DNA from: Mycobacterium sp.
GTDB taxonomy: Bacteria; Actinomycetota; Actinomycetes; Mycobacteriales; Mycobacteriaceae
Assembly: GCA_018500005.2 (NCBI GenBank)
Contig: JAHBAP020000295.1
Location: 1-25,577, forward strand
Reading direction: 5' to 3'
Length of the DNA: 25,577 bases
A model generated the notes under the pieces. The model had not been told where the DNA came from. It did no database searches and saw only the letters and a program-made list of their open reading frames with translations. Positions 7,095 to 14,104 of the stretch are shown here, in pieces (within the stretch, counting starts at the first letter, position 1; the number at the start of each line of letters is the position of its first letter). Made by a program: the position numbers and the translations under genes.

Positions 7095-9344
7095 CTATGC
7101 GGGGGCAAGCGCTTCGATACGCGCCGGGACGTGCTTGTGCCAGGGGGTGCCGGCGTAGGCGTCTCGCCAGTCGCTGGAGGTCAGCTCATTCGGCGCCACC
7201 CCGGGGACCTCGCGCCGGCCGTCCGCGGCGATGAAGTCCACCCCGAAGCCGTTGGGCAGTGCCGCGTGCCCGGCCTGCATCGCCTCGCTGATCTCCACCA
7301 CCGCCTCGGCGGTGCCCGCGGCGGTGGTGATCCGTGCCCGGCCGCCCGGTGCGAGGCCGAGGGTCGCGGCATCCTGCACGCTCACCCGCAGGGCGCCCTC
7401 GGCGTCGCGGGTGCGCCACTGGGGATTGCGCAGAATGTCGTTGGCGGTGAACGCGCGTCGCTCACCGGCCGACAGCACGATCGGAAACTCCGCGCTGGTC
7501 AGACCGGGCCGGGCGTCCCGCAACGCGCGCAGGTCGGCCAGCAATTCCGGGATCGGCAGGACGAACTTGCGATCCGGGTGCCCGATCAGTGCCCAGTCGT
7601 CGACGTACTCGTGCTCGGTGAACGTCAGCCCGGACTCGCTGGTCAGGATTGCCTGGAACAAGGCGTTGCCGTCCGCGTGACCGGCCCGGCGAACGGCGTC
7701 GGGATAGGTCATCATCGCCTTCTGCGCCAGTCCCCACAGCGCGGCCGCGCCGGAAAGCCCCTCGGGCAGTGTCGGTCCGAGCGTCTCGTAGAGCACGAAC
7801 GGCAGTGTCTTGTTCAGCGCGGGGTTGGCGCTGACCGCGGTAAAGAACGCCGCCAGGTAGGTATCGAGGCCCTCGGTGGCGGCCGCCCGCAACGGCTCCA
7901 ACTCCGCCTCGCTCACGACGTCGAGCGCCCGCATCAGCCGCGCCCAGATCTCGGGCTCGGGAAGCGTGCCCTCCAACGGCTCGAACAACCGATGCCGAAG
8001 GTGAAAGGTGTTGTGCGGGAACTCCAGATTGAAGAAGGTGGCCTCGCACTTCTCGAACTGGTTGGCCGCGGGCAGCACGTAATGCGCCAGGCGTGCGGTC
8101 TCGGTCAGCGTCACGTCGACGACCACGAGAAGTTCCAGCGCCTCGAAGGCCGCCCGACAGGCTGCGGAGTCGGCGATCGAGTGGGCGGGGTTGGAACTCT
8201 CGACGATCATCGCCCGGAACCGGTCGGGATGGTCGGTGCGGATCTCCTGGGGGATGGCGTTGGACGGCACCAGACCCGCGACGATCGGCGCGCCGGTGAC
8301 CGGGGTGCGGCCGACCCCGGAACTGCTGGTCGAGATCAGCGGCCCGAACATCGAATGCAGATGCTGACTGCCTTTCTTCGCGAAGTTGCCGGTGAGGATC
8401 CACAGCATCTTGTTCAGGTAGGAGCACAGCGTGCTGTTCGGCGCCTGCTGGATGCCGAGGTCCTCGAAGACCGCGACGGTTCCGGCGCCGGCGATGCGGC
8501 GCACGGCGGACCGCAGCAGATCCTCGTCGACCCCGCAGCGCTGGGCGTAGTCGGCGACCGGGACCTCGCGCAGTGCGTCTCGCACTTCGTCGGCGCCGTG
8601 GGTGTGTTCGGCGAGAAAGGTTTCGTCGCAGAGGTTTTCCTGCACCAGAACGGCGGCCATCGCGGCCAGGCACCAGGCGTCGGTGCCGGGCTTGACCCGA
8701 AGGTGGAAGTCGGCCATCTGCGCGGTGTCGGTGAGCACCGGGTCGATGACGACCATGGAACGGGCCGGATCCTTGGCGATCTCGTTGAGCACCGTGCGAG
8801 CCCGCGGGAAGCTCTGCGACATCCACGGGTTCTTGCCGACGAACACCGACACCTCGGCGTGTTCGAACTCGCCCCGGGTGTGGCCGCCGTAGAGGTGGGC
8901 GTCCACCCAGAACTCGCCGGTCTTCTCCTGGGCCAGTGCGTTGGATCGGTAGCGCGAGCCGAGCGTCTTGAGGAATGCGCCACTGTAGGCCCCGCCGAGG
9001 TGGTTCCCTTGACCGCCGCCGCCGTAGTAGAAGATCTTGTCCCCGCCGTGCTCGTCGGCGATCCGGCGGAAGCCCTCGGCGACTTCGGAAATCGCAGTGT
9101 CCCAGTCGATCTCCTCATAGGTGCCGTCGGGTCTGCGGCGCAACGGAGTCCGCAGCCGGTTGGGGTTGCTCTGGTAGTAGTGCAACCGCAGCGCCTTGTT
9201 GCAGGTGTAGCCCTGCGAGGCCGGGTGCTCCTTGTCGCCGCGGATCTTGGTGATGCGGCGCACCCCCTCCGCTTCGCTGGTCTGCACGACGATGCCGCAG
9301 TTGCACTCGCACAGAATGCAGGCGGTGGGCTTCCAGTCGGTCAT
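7095..9344 (-). CDS. Molybdopterin-dependent oxidoreductase, cytoplasmic (Rv0197-like)
   Basis: The 749-residue protein belongs to the DMSO-reductase/formate-dehydrogenase superfamily. An N-terminal [4Fe-4S] motif is formed by C9, C12, C16 and C48 (C14 is extra), with the conserved Lys after the fourth Cys (CNK). The bis-MGD domains follow (FVGKNPWMSQS, VVIDPVLTDTAQMADFHLRVKPGTD, WILTGNFAKKGSQ). The C-terminal beta-barrel dinucleotide-binding domain runs from about 620 on (FPIVLSAGERR, LPNGFG). No twin-arginine signal is present, so it should be cytoplasmic. The segment aligned to the metal ligand (about 134-148, SNALAQEKTGEFWVD) has no Cys or Sec at the usual place. The TetR-then-oxidoreductase order recalls M. 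tuberculosis Rv0196-Rv0197, from memory. The ATG lies 1 nt after the TetR stop with a GAGAGGAAG Shine-Dalgarno. The substrate is unknown. Confidence 0.88.
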   Translation of the reverse strand: MTDWKPTACILCECNCGIVVQTSEAEGVRRITKIRGDKEHPASQGYTCNKALRLHYYQSNPNRLRTPLRRRPDGTYEEIDWDTAISEVAEGFRRIADEHGGDKIFYYGGGGQGNHLGGAYSGAFLKTLGSRYRSNALAQEKTGEFWVDAHLYGGHTRGEFEHAEVSVFVGKNPWMSQSFPRARTVLNEIAKDPARSMVVIDPVLTDTAQMADFHLRVKPGTDAWCLAAMAAVLVQENLCDETFLAEHTHGADEVRDALREVPVADYAQRCGVDEDLLRSAVRRIAGAGTVAVFEDLGIQQAPNSTLCSYLNKMLWILTGNFAKKGSQHLHSMFGPLISTSSSGVGRTPVTGAPIVAGLVPSNAIPQEIRTDHPDRFRAMIVESSNPAHSIADSAACRAAFEALELLVVVDVTLTETARLAHYVLPAANQFEKCEATFFNLEFPHNTFHLRHRLFEPLEGTLPEPEIWARLMRALDVVSEAELEPLRAAATEGLDTYLAAFFTAVSANPALNKTLPFVLYETLGPTLPEGLSGAAALWGLAQKAMMTYPDAVRRAGHADGNALFQAILTSESGLTFTEHEYVDDWALIGHPDRKFVLPIPELLADLRALRDARPGLTSAEFPIVLSAGERRAFTANDILRNPQWRTRDAEGALRVSVQDAATLGLAPGGRARITTAAGTAEAVVEISEAMQAGHAALPNGFGVDFIAADGRREVPGVAPNELTSSDWRDAYAGTPWHKHVPARIEALAPA

Positions 9345-9345
9345 C

Positions 9346-9918
9346 TCAGGACTTCCTCTCCGTCGCGGCTTTGAGTACCCCGCGAAGTTGTCGGTGCACG
9401 GCGTCCAGTGGCGCGACGTCCCGGGCCGCCCGGGCCAGCACCAGGGCGCCCTCCAGTGCGGCGAGCACCAGGGCAGCCAGTTCGTTCGCCTGCTTGCGGG
9501 GTACTCCGTCGCCGACCAATCGTGTGGTGATCAACTCCCGCCAGCGGTCGAACGCTGCGGCGGCGTGTTCGACCGGCTCGTCGCTCGCATCGGGGTCGCC
9601 GGCCTCGACGGCGACCGCCAGCACCGGGCAGCCCGCGCGGTAGTCGCTTTGCAGCAGGCCCTCGCGGTAGAACCGCACCGCGGTGTCGAGCATCTGCGCG
9701 CCGGTCTTGGCCTGCACGATCGCAGCGGTGACGTAATCGGCCGCGTAATCGACGGCCTCGCAGAGCAATTGGGTGCGTCCACCGGGGAAGTAGTGATAGG
9801 CCGATCCACGGGGCGCGCCACTGTGCGCCAGTACGTCGCCGATGGCCGTCGGGCGGGCTCCCCGCTCGCGGATGAGCAACGCCGCAGAGGCGATCATGCG
9901 GTCCCGGTGGCCGGCCAT
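9346..9918 (-). CDS. TetR/AcrR-family regulator of the molybdoenzyme operon
   Basis: From the ATG at 9918 it has 190 residues. The N-terminal helix-turn-helix is clear: RDRMIASAALLIRERGARPT, AIGDVLAHSGAPRGSAYHYFPGGRTQLL, the standard TetR recognition-helix pattern (G-x-x-x-x-x-YHYF). The ligand domain follows with DYVTAAIVQ and YRAGCPVLAVAVEAG, a GCP-type motif seen in the Rv0196/YxaF-like subgroup. The frame extends to a TTG at 9930, but the ATG is 1 nt downstream of a perfect palindrome, so the operator would sit where a ribosome site should be. It is the first gene of the operon, with the oxidoreductase ATG 1 nt after its stop. Autorepression is the likely mode; the inducer is unknown. Confidence 0.88.
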   Translation of the reverse strand: MAGHRDRMIASAALLIRERGARPTAIGDVLAHSGAPRGSAYHYFPGGRTQLLCEAVDYAADYVTAAIVQAKTGAQMLDTAVRFYREGLLQSDYRAGCPVLAVAVEAGDPDASDEPVEHAAAAFDRWRELITTRLVGDGVPRKQANELAALVLAALEGALVLARAARDVAPLDAVHRQLRGVLKAATERKS

Positions 9919-9919
9919 G

Positions 9920-9939
9920 TATGTATGCAACCATACATA
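9920..9939. promoter_or_regulatory. Perfect palindrome, probable TetR autoregulatory operator
   Basis: TATGTATG and CATACATA are perfect 8-bp inverted arms around a 4-bp spacer (CAAC on the + strand), 1 nt upstream of the regulator's ATG. A TATGGT hexamer on the minus strand (9930-9935) lies inside it and may be the -10 element. Repressor binding would then block RNA polymerase directly. The AT-rich site stands out in GC-rich DNA. Confidence 0.75.
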
Positions 9940-9950
9940 ACGCTTCCGCG

Positions 9951-10008
9951 CGAGCAGACGCTAACGACCCGTAACGGGCGGCGTGTCGGGGTCCTTTACG
10001 TCTGCTCG
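9951..10008. repeat. Inverted repeat flanking the fadD stop codon
   Basis: CGAGCAGACG (9951-9960) and CGTCTGCTCG (9999-10008) are perfect 10-bp inverted arms separated by 38 nt. The loop contains a smaller CCCGT-A-ACGGG palindrome (9968-9978). The right arm covers the end of the upstream fadD gene. It may be a long-stem terminator for fadD or a second regulatory site before the tetR operon. Confidence 0.45.
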
Positions 10009-11666
10009 GCGTGGGGCGCTGCGGTGACGACCGACTTGGCCCAGCGGTAGTCGGCCTTGCCGGCGGGGGAGCGCACCACCTTGTCGACCCGGATGAATGC
10101 CTTGGGGACCTTGTAGTCGGCAATGTGGGCGCGGCAGGCATCGGCGAGTTCGGCGTCGGTGGCCGACTTGCCCTCGGCGAGTTGCACGATCGCGACGACC
10201 TCGTTGCCCCATCGCTCGGACGGCCGGCCCGCCACCGTGACGTCGTAGACGGCCGGATGACTGGCGACCGCACGCTCGACCTCCTCGGCGAAGATCTTCT
10301 CCCCGCCGGAGTTGATGGTCACGGAGTCGCGGCCGAGCAGTTCGATGCGGCCGTCGGCCAGGATGCGGGCCTTGTCGCCGGGGATGGACCAGCGGACCCC
10401 ACCGATGGTGGGGAAGGTGCGGGCGGTCTTCTCGGCATCGCCGAGATAGCCCAGCGGCACGAAGACTTTGCGCGCAAGCCAGCCGTCGCCCTCGCCGGGT
10501 TCCAGAACCCGGGTGAAATCGGCCGAGACCACGGTGGTGTCGTCCAGCGGGGTGAAGGTCGCCGCAGCCGTCTCGGCGCCCTTGGTGGCGATGGTTGTCA
10601 TCTGCGCGCCGGACTCCGAGGCCCCGACGGCGTCCATGATCATCAGGTTGGGCACGGCTGCCAGCAGTCGGTCCCGCACCGTCGGGGACAGCGGGGCTCC
10701 GCCGTTGGTGACGGCCATCAGGCTGGACAGGTCGTAGTCACCGGTCTCGATCGCGTCCACCAACGGCCGGGCCATCGCGTCGCCGACGACCGGGATGCCC
10801 AGCACCCGTTCGCGTTCCACCAGTCGCAGGACGGCGTCGGCGTCGAGGCGAACGACGTTGTCCGGCAGCGCGATCCAGCCGCCGGTGCTGATCGTGTTGA
10901 AAACGCCCCACTGGGCGGCACCGTGCATCAGCGGTGGGATCAGCAGCATCGACCTGAACCCGCCCTGGGCGCGCACCTGGACGGCCAGATCGTCGTAGCT
11001 GTTGAGCGGTTCGCCGCCCGCCATGAACGGCCGACCGCCCATCGCGGACATGAAGATGTCGTGCTGTCGCCACAGAACACCCTTGGGCATACCGGTGGTG
11101 CCGCCGGTGTAGAGGATGTAGAGGTCGTCGCCGCTGGGTTCCGGCATGCCCCACTCGGGCGCCGGGGTGTTCACGATCGACTCGTAGTCCACCGCGTCGG
11201 GCAGCAGTTCGTTGCCGGAGTCGTCGGCGACCTGGATGAGCACCTGAAGTTCGGGTAGCCGACCGCGAATGGACTGCACGTGCGGGGCGAACTCGGCCGC
11301 GTAGACCAGGGCCTTGGCCTTGGCGTCGGCCAGCAGATAGAGCAGTTCCTCTTCGACGTAGCGGAAGTTCACGTTGAACGGCGCGACGCGGGCGCGGTAG
11401 CCGGCCACCATCGCCTCGAGGTACTCGTTGCCATTGCGCAGGTACAGGCCCATGTGGTCCTGGCCGGACTGATGGTTCTGCAATTGGTTGCGCTCGATGT
11501 GGGAGCCCAGGCCGCGGGCGGCCAGATAGTGTGCGACGCCGTCGATGCGGGCGTCCATCTGGGCGTAGGTCAGCCGTTTGTCCCGCCAGATCAGCACCTG
11601 CTTGTCGGGAATCGTCTGGGCGACGGTGTGGAACACGGTGGACAGGTCGAAGCAGGCTGCTGACAT
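9996..11666 (-). CDS. FadD-type acyl-CoA synthetase
   Basis: From the ATG at 11666 it has 556 residues. Adenylating motifs: YTGGTTGMPKG (about 186-196), MDAVGASESG, the SIPGDKARILADGRIELLGRDSVTINSGGEKIFAEEVE block, and the catalytic Lys context VRSPAGKADYRWAK. The NVNFRYVEEELLYLL segment and the YRWAK ending closely resemble mycobacterial FadD19/FadD17-type ligases, which act on steroid side chains or long acyl chains, so such a substrate is plausible but unproven. The start is set by a TAGAGT hexamer 6 nt upstream, leaving no room for the earlier GTG at 11672. It is separated from the upstream pump gene by a strong hairpin and from the downstream TetR operon by 77 bp with its own promoter, so it is probably monocistronic. 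Confidence 0.87.
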   Translation of the reverse strand: MSAACFDLSTVFHTVAQTIPDKQVLIWRDKRLTYAQMDARIDGVAHYLAARGLGSHIERNQLQNHQSGQDHMGLYLRNGNEYLEAMVAGYRARVAPFNVNFRYVEEELLYLLADAKAKALVYAAEFAPHVQSIRGRLPELQVLIQVADDSGNELLPDAVDYESIVNTPAPEWGMPEPSGDDLYILYTGGTTGMPKGVLWRQHDIFMSAMGGRPFMAGGEPLNSYDDLAVQVRAQGGFRSMLLIPPLMHGAAQWGVFNTISTGGWIALPDNVVRLDADAVLRLVERERVLGIPVVGDAMARPLVDAIETGDYDLSSLMAVTNGGAPLSPTVRDRLLAAVPNLMIMDAVGASESGAQMTTIATKGAETAAATFTPLDDTTVVSADFTRVLEPGEGDGWLARKVFVPLGYLGDAEKTARTFPTIGGVRWSIPGDKARILADGRIELLGRDSVTINSGGEKIFAEEVERAVASHPAVYDVTVAGRPSERWGNEVVAIVQLAEGKSATDAELADACRAHIADYKVPKAFIRVDKVVRSPAGKADYRWAKSVVTAAPHAEQT

Positions 11667-11672
11667 GGCCAC

Positions 11673-11678
11673 ACTCTA
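11673..11678 (-). promoter_or_regulatory. -10 element (TAGAGT) for fadD, leaderless
   Basis: TAGAGT with 6 nt to the ATG at 11666, so transcription should begin on the A of the start codon. The hairpin of the upstream gene ends 12 nt before it, so any -35 would overlap that hairpin. Confidence 0.55.
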
Positions 11679-11689
11679 TGCGCCGCCTT

Positions 11690-11728
11690 CGCCGGCCCGG
11701 CCGGAAAGAGTGTTCCGCCGGGCCGGCG
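11690..11728 (-). terminator. Strong GC-rich hairpin after the efflux gene
   Basis: Arms CGCCGGCCCGG (11690-11700) and CCGGGCCGGCG (11718-11728) pair perfectly over 11 bp. An inner CGGAA/TTCCG pair of 5 bp follows after one bulged C (11701), leaving a 6-nt loop. It begins 11 nt after the stop of the efflux gene on the minus strand. There is no T-tract, so it is a mycobacterial I-shaped terminator candidate. Confidence 0.7.
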
Positions 11729-11739
11729 TCGGATGGCGG

Positions 11740-13305
11740 TCAGTCCCGGCGGACGAACAGCGCCAGGACCGCGCCGAGGGCCGCCGCGGCCGCGCCGGCC
11801 TCCATCGCCAGGTGCAGTCCGGCCATGAACGCGTCGTGGCTGCCGAGGGTGATCGCCTCGGCCAGCGGGGCCGGAGCGCCCGGGAGCGACGGCGCCACAC
11901 CCTTGGACACCAACTCACCTGCAGCCGAGAGCTTTTCGGCGACCTCTACGGGCACGCCGTTATCGCCGAGGCTGTCCACCAGGGTCGAGCCCACCTTGCT
12001 GGACAGCACCGAACCGAGGATGGTCGTTCCCAGCACCGCCCCGAGTTGCACCGAGGTGCTCTGCAGACCGCCGGCCACCCCGGCGTCGTCGACCGGGGCG
12101 TTGCCCACGATCGCCTCCGAGCTCGCGGTCAGCACCAGGCCGATGCCGGTGCCGAGCAGCGCGAAGGCCGGCCAGATCGCGTCGTAGCCGGAGTCCGCGG
12201 ACAGCCCGCTCAGCAGAACCAGGCCGCTGGCGGCCGCCACCAGGCCGCCGACCATGGCGGGGCGCGGGCCGAACTTCTCCGTCAGCACGCCCGACAGCGG
12301 CGCCGCTATCACCATGGCCGCCGACAGCGGCAGGGTCCGGACGCCGGTTTGCAGGGGGCTCCAGCCCTGGAGGTTCTGCAGGAACAGGGTCATGAAGAAC
12401 AACGCACCGAACAGGGCGAAAAAGTTGACGGTGACCACCGCCGCCCCGATCGACAGTGAACGGTTGGCGAACAGCCGCAGCGGCAGCAGCGGCTCGGCCG
12501 CGTTTCGTTCGATGACGACGAAGCCGCCGAGCACCAGCGCGCCGCTGAGCAGGACGCCCAGGGTCTGCGGGTCCAACCAGCCCCACTCGGGCGCCTTGAC
12601 GAGACCGAAGACGAGCAGGGACAGGCCGCCGGACAGGGCCAGGATCCCCGCGACGTCGAGGTGCCGGCTGTCCTCACCGTGGCTTTCGACGATGGCGGCC
12701 GCGCCGAGCAGTACGGCGACCACTGCGATCGGGACGTTGATGTAGAACACCGATTCCCAGCTGAAGTGTTCGACGAGCAGGCCGCCCAGGATCGGGCCGG
12801 CGGCCACCGAGACACCCGAGGCCGCACCCCAGATGCCGATCGCGGTATTGAGTTCGTGCGGGCGGAACGCGTTGCGGATGATCGCCAGCGTGCTGGGCAT
12901 CAGCAGCGCGCCGAACACACCTTGCAGTGCACGCAGGGCGATGACGCCGCTGACCGAGCCGATCAGACCGATGCCGACCGATGTCACCGCGAAGCCGACC
13001 ACGCCGATCAGGAACATCCGGCGCCGGCCGAACATGTCGCCGAGCTTGCCGCCGAAGATCAGCAGCGAGGCCAGCGCGAGCAGGTAGGAGTCGGTGATCC
13101 ACTGCAGATCCGACAGTGAGGCGTTGAGGTCGGCGGCGATTCGCGGGTTGGCGATCGCGACCACCGAGGCGTCCAGGCCCACCATGATGACGCCCACCGA
13201 CACCGCGGCGAGAATCCACCACGGATTGCCGTGCAGAGCGGATCCGCGCGCGTGCCGCGGGCCGGACCGCCGGGGGACCGGCTGCTCAAGTGTGGTGATT
13301 GACAT
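11740..13305 (-). CDS. DHA2-family (14-TM, EmrB/QacA-like) multidrug efflux MFS transporter
   Basis: The 521-residue protein has about fourteen hydrophobic segments. It has the DHA2 helix-1 motif (GLDASVVAIANPRIAADL, the LDxTxVNVALP-like block with Ala/Ser variation), motif A GGKLGDMFGRRRMF, motif C-like LLVEHFSWESVFYINVPIA, and RALQGVFGALLMPSTLAII. Such pumps export dyes, quaternary amines and antibiotics using the proton gradient. It has a good Shine-Dalgarno (AAAGGAAG) before the ATG at 13305. The gene diverges from a TetR gene, with two operator-like repeats between them. The arrangement is LfrA/LfrR-like in M. smegmatis, but the TetR here is larger, so orthology is not claimed. The Arg-rich N-terminus of about 25 residues precedes helix 1. 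Confidence 0.9.
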   Translation of the reverse strand: MSITTLEQPVPRRSGPRHARGSALHGNPWWILAAVSVGVIMVGLDASVVAIANPRIAADLNASLSDLQWITDSYLLALASLLIFGGKLGDMFGRRRMFLIGVVGFAVTSVGIGLIGSVSGVIALRALQGVFGALLMPSTLAIIRNAFRPHELNTAIGIWGAASGVSVAAGPILGGLLVEHFSWESVFYINVPIAVVAVLLGAAAIVESHGEDSRHLDVAGILALSGGLSLLVFGLVKAPEWGWLDPQTLGVLLSGALVLGGFVVIERNAAEPLLPLRLFANRSLSIGAAVVTVNFFALFGALFFMTLFLQNLQGWSPLQTGVRTLPLSAAMVIAAPLSGVLTEKFGPRPAMVGGLVAAASGLVLLSGLSADSGYDAIWPAFALLGTGIGLVLTASSEAIVGNAPVDDAGVAGGLQSTSVQLGAVLGTTILGSVLSSKVGSTLVDSLGDNGVPVEVAEKLSAAGELVSKGVAPSLPGAPAPLAEAITLGSHDAFMAGLHLAMEAGAAAAALGAVLALFVRRD

Positions 13306-13323
13306 GTCGTCACTTCCTTTCGT

Positions 13324-13345
13324 AAGTGGAGGTATGCCACCACTT
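13324..13345. promoter_or_regulatory. Operator-like site 1 for the divergent TetR/efflux pair
   Basis: A 22-bp near-palindrome: AAGTGGAGG, a 4-bp TATG spacer, then CCACCACTT (one mismatch between arms). It lies just upstream of the Shine-Dalgarno of the efflux gene. It matches site 2 (13365-13386, in inverted orientation) at 18 of 22 positions. Confidence 0.7.
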
Positions 13346-13353
13346 CCTTGGCG

Positions 13354-13359
13354 ACCGTA
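13354..13359 (-). promoter_or_regulatory. Possible -10 (TACGGT) for the efflux gene
   Basis: The only TANNNT hexamer with suitable spacing on the minus strand of the spacer (TACGGT). It lies between the two operator-like sites. The -35 is not clear. Confidence 0.35.
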
Positions 13360-13364
13360 CTCCT

Positions 13365-13386
13365 AACCGGTGGTGTGCCTCCACTT
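13365..13386. promoter_or_regulatory. Operator-like site 2 for the divergent TetR/efflux pair
   Basis: On the minus strand it reads AAGTGGAGG, CACA, then CCACCGGTT, so it repeats site 1 in inverted orientation with four differences. It covers the likely -35 region of the tetR promoter (-10 at 13394-13399). Confidence 0.65.
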
Positions 13387-13393
13387 TTGTGGG

Positions 13394-13399
13394 TACCGT
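13394..13399 (+). promoter_or_regulatory. -10 element (TACCGT) for tetR, leaderless
   Basis: TACCGT with exactly 6 nt to the GTG at 13406, so the start codon would be the 5' end of the mRNA. This identifies the start rather than the longer open frame. Confidence 0.55.
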
Positions 13400-13405
13400 G
13401 GGAGC

Positions 13406-14104
13406 GTGATTCCGGACGCAGCCCCGGGCCCGGAGCGATCCAGGCCACTGCGGGCTGATGCCGAGCGAAATCGGGAGCGGATCCTCGCGGCGGCGTCCGA
13501 GCTGTTCGCCGAGCGGGGACTGACCGTGCCATTGGAGGAGGTCGCGCGGGCTGCCGAGGTGGGTGTGGCGACCCTCTACCGCCGGTTTCCCACCCGTACC
13601 GATCTGGCGATTGCGGTATTCGAACGCAATATGGCCGCGTACTCCGATGTGGTGGACAGGGCGCTGGCCCAGCGGTCGGCGGCCGACGGTTTCCGGCAGC
13701 TGATCGTCGACCTGTGCGCGCTGCAAGCCTCCGACCCCGGCCGCCGGGCGCTGTTCACCACCGCGTTCCCGGCCAGTTCACTGGTCGAACGGACGGTGTC
13801 CGACGCCGTCGAGAAAGTGCGGGAATTGGTCGAACGGGCTCAGCGGGAGGGTGCTGTACGCCCGGACGTCGGGGTCGGCGACGTGGTGGTGATGTTGCTC
13901 GCCAACGCCGGGGTGCTGGAAGCCACCCACGCGCACGCGCCCGGCGCGTGGCGACGGTTCGCCGCCCTGATGCTCGATGCGCTCTGCGGCGGCCCGGACA
14001 CCGACTTGCCCCCGCCGACCCCGCCGGAGGACCTCCGGCGCTCGATCGCCATGCTGACACAGGACGCACGCACCCAATCGCCGACCGCGAGGAGCACCCG
14101 ATGA
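13406..14104 (+). CDS. TetR/AcrR-family regulator of the efflux pump
   Basis: From the GTG at 13406 it has 232 residues. The N-terminal HTH is typical: RADAERNRERILAAASELFA, then LTVPLEEVARAAEVGVATLY and RRFPTRTDLAIAVFERN (ATLYRRF is the TetR recognition-helix signature). The effector domain runs to about residue 195 and is followed by a Pro-rich tail (DLPPPTPPEDL). A frame upstream of 13406 is open, but its codons cover promoter sequence, and a TACCGT -10 sits 6 nt before this GTG. It diverges from the DHA2 pump over a spacer with two operator-like repeats, so it probably represses both. Its last codon overlaps the start of the F420-type gene (ATGA, 14101-14104). The ligand is unknown. Confidence 0.88.
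   Translation: MIPDAAPGPERSRPLRADAERNRERILAAASELFAERGLTVPLEEVARAAEVGVATLYRRFPTRTDLAIAVFERNMAAYSDVVDRALAQRSAADGFRQLIVDLCALQASDPGRRALFTTAFPASSLVERTVSDAVEKVRELVERAQREGAVRPDVGVGDVVVMLLANAGVLEATHAHAPGAWRRFAALMLDALCGGPDTDLPPPTPPEDLRRSIAMLTQDARTQSPTARSTR

Noticed and set aside
7131..9374. A 747-residue open frame on the + strand, opposite the molybdoenzyme.
   Set aside because: It is a by-product of strong third-position G/C in the opposite gene. Its sequence is Gly/Arg/His-rich with no recognisable motif, while the minus strand has full molybdoenzyme signatures.
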